Positions 5,929-6,557 of a DNA stretch of 6,557 bases are shown here, piece by piece. Below the pieces are notes generated by a model, which did no database searches, was not told the DNA's origin, and worked only from the letters and a program-made list of their open reading frames with translations. The stretch comes from Synergistaceae bacterium (GTDB lineage Bacteria > Synergistota > Synergistia > Synergistales > Synergistaceae): the NCBI GenBank assembly GCA_031271065.1, contig JAISWP010000048.1, forward strand, positions 1 through 6,557, read 5' to 3'. A program made the translations under genes and the position numbers. The stretch's first letter is position 1, and each line of letters opens with the position of its first letter.

Positions 5929-6003
5929 TTTAACTGATTCGCAACTGCGTCAGCCGCCGTAAAAATTTGAAAAATACGGCTGATTCCCGTAGTTTCAGTT
6001 AAA
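5929..6003. repeat. 75-base concentric inverted repeat (long imperfect hairpin)
   Basis: Three nested pairs of arms share one centre near 5966. TTTAACTGA (5929-5937) pairs with TCAGTTAAA (5995-6003). AACTGCG (5943-5949) pairs with CGTAGTT (5988-5994). TCAGCCG (5950-5956) pairs with CGGCTGA (5977-5983). Bulges of 5 and 4 bases separate the outer and middle arms and the middle and inner arms. TA/TA may close a 13-base A-rich loop. In the middle arm one pair is G-U in plus-strand RNA but A-C in minus-strand RNA, so plus-strand RNA folds slightly better. It lies more than 50 bases upstream of the kor promoter. It could be a miniature mobile or palindromic element, a small structured RNA, a terminator or a regulator-binding region; none is proven. 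Confidence 0.6.
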
Positions 6004-6042
6004 TTTTAATTCCAAATCGAACTTACATACGACAGGTTTGCC

Positions 6043-6186
6043 TTAAACCCTGAGCAGACGGCCCGTTTGATCCGCGGGCGGAGTCGCCTGAGACTTTCTG
6101 CCGCTCGCGCTGAAGAGCACCGCGCCCGCGATTATAAGCGCGCCTCAGAACCAGGCCGGAGCCTCAGGCGTTTCACCGGCGCCGGC
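6043..6186 (-). pseudogene. Possible decayed C-terminal gene remnant with a hydrophobic tail
   Basis: In one minus-strand frame this stretch reads like the end of a protein. A Pro/Glu-rich piece (AGAGETPEAPAWF) is followed by an in-frame TGA at 6147-6145. Then comes the hydrophobic segment GALIIAGAVLF, a basic SGRK and a polar tail ending at TAA (6045-6043). Proline-rich linker, hydrophobic helix and basic tail form the layout of a C-terminal membrane anchor. The TGA falls where a Trp codon (TGG) would fit. Just upstream another frame reads RSAAELSAKIVTG, which would need a frameshift to join. No start codon or ribosome binding site was found. It could equally be chance in GC-rich DNA; no family is recognised. 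Confidence 0.3.
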
Positions 6187-6203
6187 CTGTGACAATTTTC
6201 GCG

Positions 6204-6230
6204 GAAAGCTCCGCCGCCGAACGCGCGGAG
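6204..6230 (-). terminator. Weak hairpin after the FAD oxidoreductase stop codon
   Basis: CTCCGC (6230-6225 on the minus strand) pairs with GCGGAG (6214-6209) over a 10-base loop, immediately after the TAA at 6233-6231. Only CTTTC follows, so termination efficiency is doubtful. Confidence 0.35.
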
Positions 6231-6557
6231 TTAAGTGATGTTTGGTTCGACGATCAGCTCGCCTCTGGCGAAACGTCTGTAATCGAGCATGGAGAAATCA
6301 ATGTCCGGAACAGCTCCTGTCAGGTGCTGGGCCAGAATTTTCCCGGCTATCGGCCCCAGCATGAACCCGTGTCCCGAATATCCCGCGGAGTGGTAAAAAT
6401 TCGCCACGTCCGTCTCCCCTATTATGGGAGAACCGTCCGGCGTCATATCGTACAGGCCGGACCAGTGGCGCACGACCCGGATGTCCTTCGTCACCGGAAG
6501 CATTTTATTCAGGACCGCGCTCATACGGGACACGAACTGCCAGGTGACCCCCAGACC
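6231..6557 (-). CDS. FAD-dependent oxidoreductase, DAO family, C-terminal part (5' end outside window)
   Basis: The last 108 residues and stop codon of a gene that enters from the right edge; an internal GTG at 6533 is not its start. The fragment has the C-terminal signature of the DAO superfamily (sarcosine oxidase beta, glycine oxidase, proline dehydrogenase beta, opine oxidase). It shows RHWSGLYDMTPDGSPIIGE around residues 32-50, then NFYHSAGYSGHGFMLGPIAGK at about 55-75, which contacts the flavin, and a final short domain ending in DYRRFARGE and a brief tail. Such enzymes oxidise amines or amino acids with FAD and pass electrons to oxygen, a chain or a partner subunit. The FAD dinucleotide-binding GxGxxG at the N-terminus is outside the window, and the substrate cannot be assigned. 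It is followed by a weak hairpin and a 461-base stretch with no intact gene before korD. Confidence 0.88.
   Translation of the reverse strand, partial: GLGVTWQFVSRMSAVLNKMLPVTKDIRVVRHWSGLYDMTPDGSPIIGETDVANFYHSAGYSGHGFMLGPIAGKILAQHLTGAVPDIDFSMLDYRRFARGELIVEPNIT

Noticed and set aside
5919..5933. AT-only palindrome TTAAAA-CTA-TTTTAA upstream of the kor promoter, considered as an operator
   Set aside because: It is perfect but made only of A/T arms in very AT-rich DNA, overlaps the larger inverted repeat, and matches no operator consensus I can name.
6031..6050. Small inverted repeat GGTTT/AAACC near the end of the possible gene relic
   Set aside because: Only 5 bp with no T run after it; too weak to call a terminator.
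1..6557. Search for CRISPR repeats, tRNA/rRNA, insertion sequences, phage or defence genes
   Set aside because: No spaced direct repeats, tRNA-like cloverleaf, transposase or recombinase motifs, or toxin/nuclease-like genes were seen. The window is mainly metabolic and housekeeping, with no sign of a new multi-gene system.

Overview
This is an ordinary chromosomal stretch of a bacterium in which every convincing gene lies on the minus strand. It codes for an ABC exporter half, a thiamine transporter subunit, an RNA methyltransferase, a four-gene ferredoxin-dependent 2-oxoacid oxidoreductase operon and the tail of a FAD-dependent amine/amino-acid oxidase. The DNA is moderately GC-rich, yet the genes use many AGG (Arg) and ATA (Ile) codons. 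Together with the anaerobic 2-oxoacid oxidoreductase and the ECF-type vitamin transporter, this suggests an anaerobe, perhaps Synergistota or a Firmicutes-like lineage. The taxonomy is an inference, not a demonstration.

Layout, read in the direction of transcription (high to low coordinates). 6557-6231 is the C-terminal 108 residues of a DAO-family FAD oxidoreductase whose start lies outside the window. 6230-5876 is non-coding: a small GC-rich hairpin after the stop codon, a short coding-like stretch that may be a decayed gene tail (6186-6043), and an AT-rich 75-base concentric inverted repeat (6003-5929). A good sigma-70-type promoter (5875-5847) then drives korD-korA-korB-korC (5769-3045). 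Gaps in this operon are 1-5 bases, and it ends at a 12-bp GC hairpin (3011-2980). Next comes a stand-alone TrmA/RlmD-family RNA uridine methyltransferase (2905-1535) with its own terminator. A promoter, a TPP riboswitch and a terminator hairpin (1421-1217) control thiT (1215-676). A consensus-like promoter (652-624) then precedes the ABC exporter gene, which runs off the left edge.

How the genes work together. KorDABC is one enzyme that oxidatively decarboxylates a 2-oxoacid to an acyl-CoA and passes electrons to ferredoxin. Its beta subunit needs thiamine pyrophosphate, the molecule sensed by the riboswitch upstream of thiT. That is a metabolic link but not evidence of co-regulation. The methyltransferase and ABC exporter are independent units.

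I found no CRISPR array, tRNA, rRNA, insertion sequence, phage gene or defence system. The parts most worth a second look are regulatory or non-coding: the riboswitch expression platform, the concentric inverted repeat, the possible gene relic, and an inverted repeat that could mask the ABC gene's ribosome binding site in read-through RNA. Several start codons were placed downstream of the longest possible frames because clear Shine-Dalgarno sites demand it.
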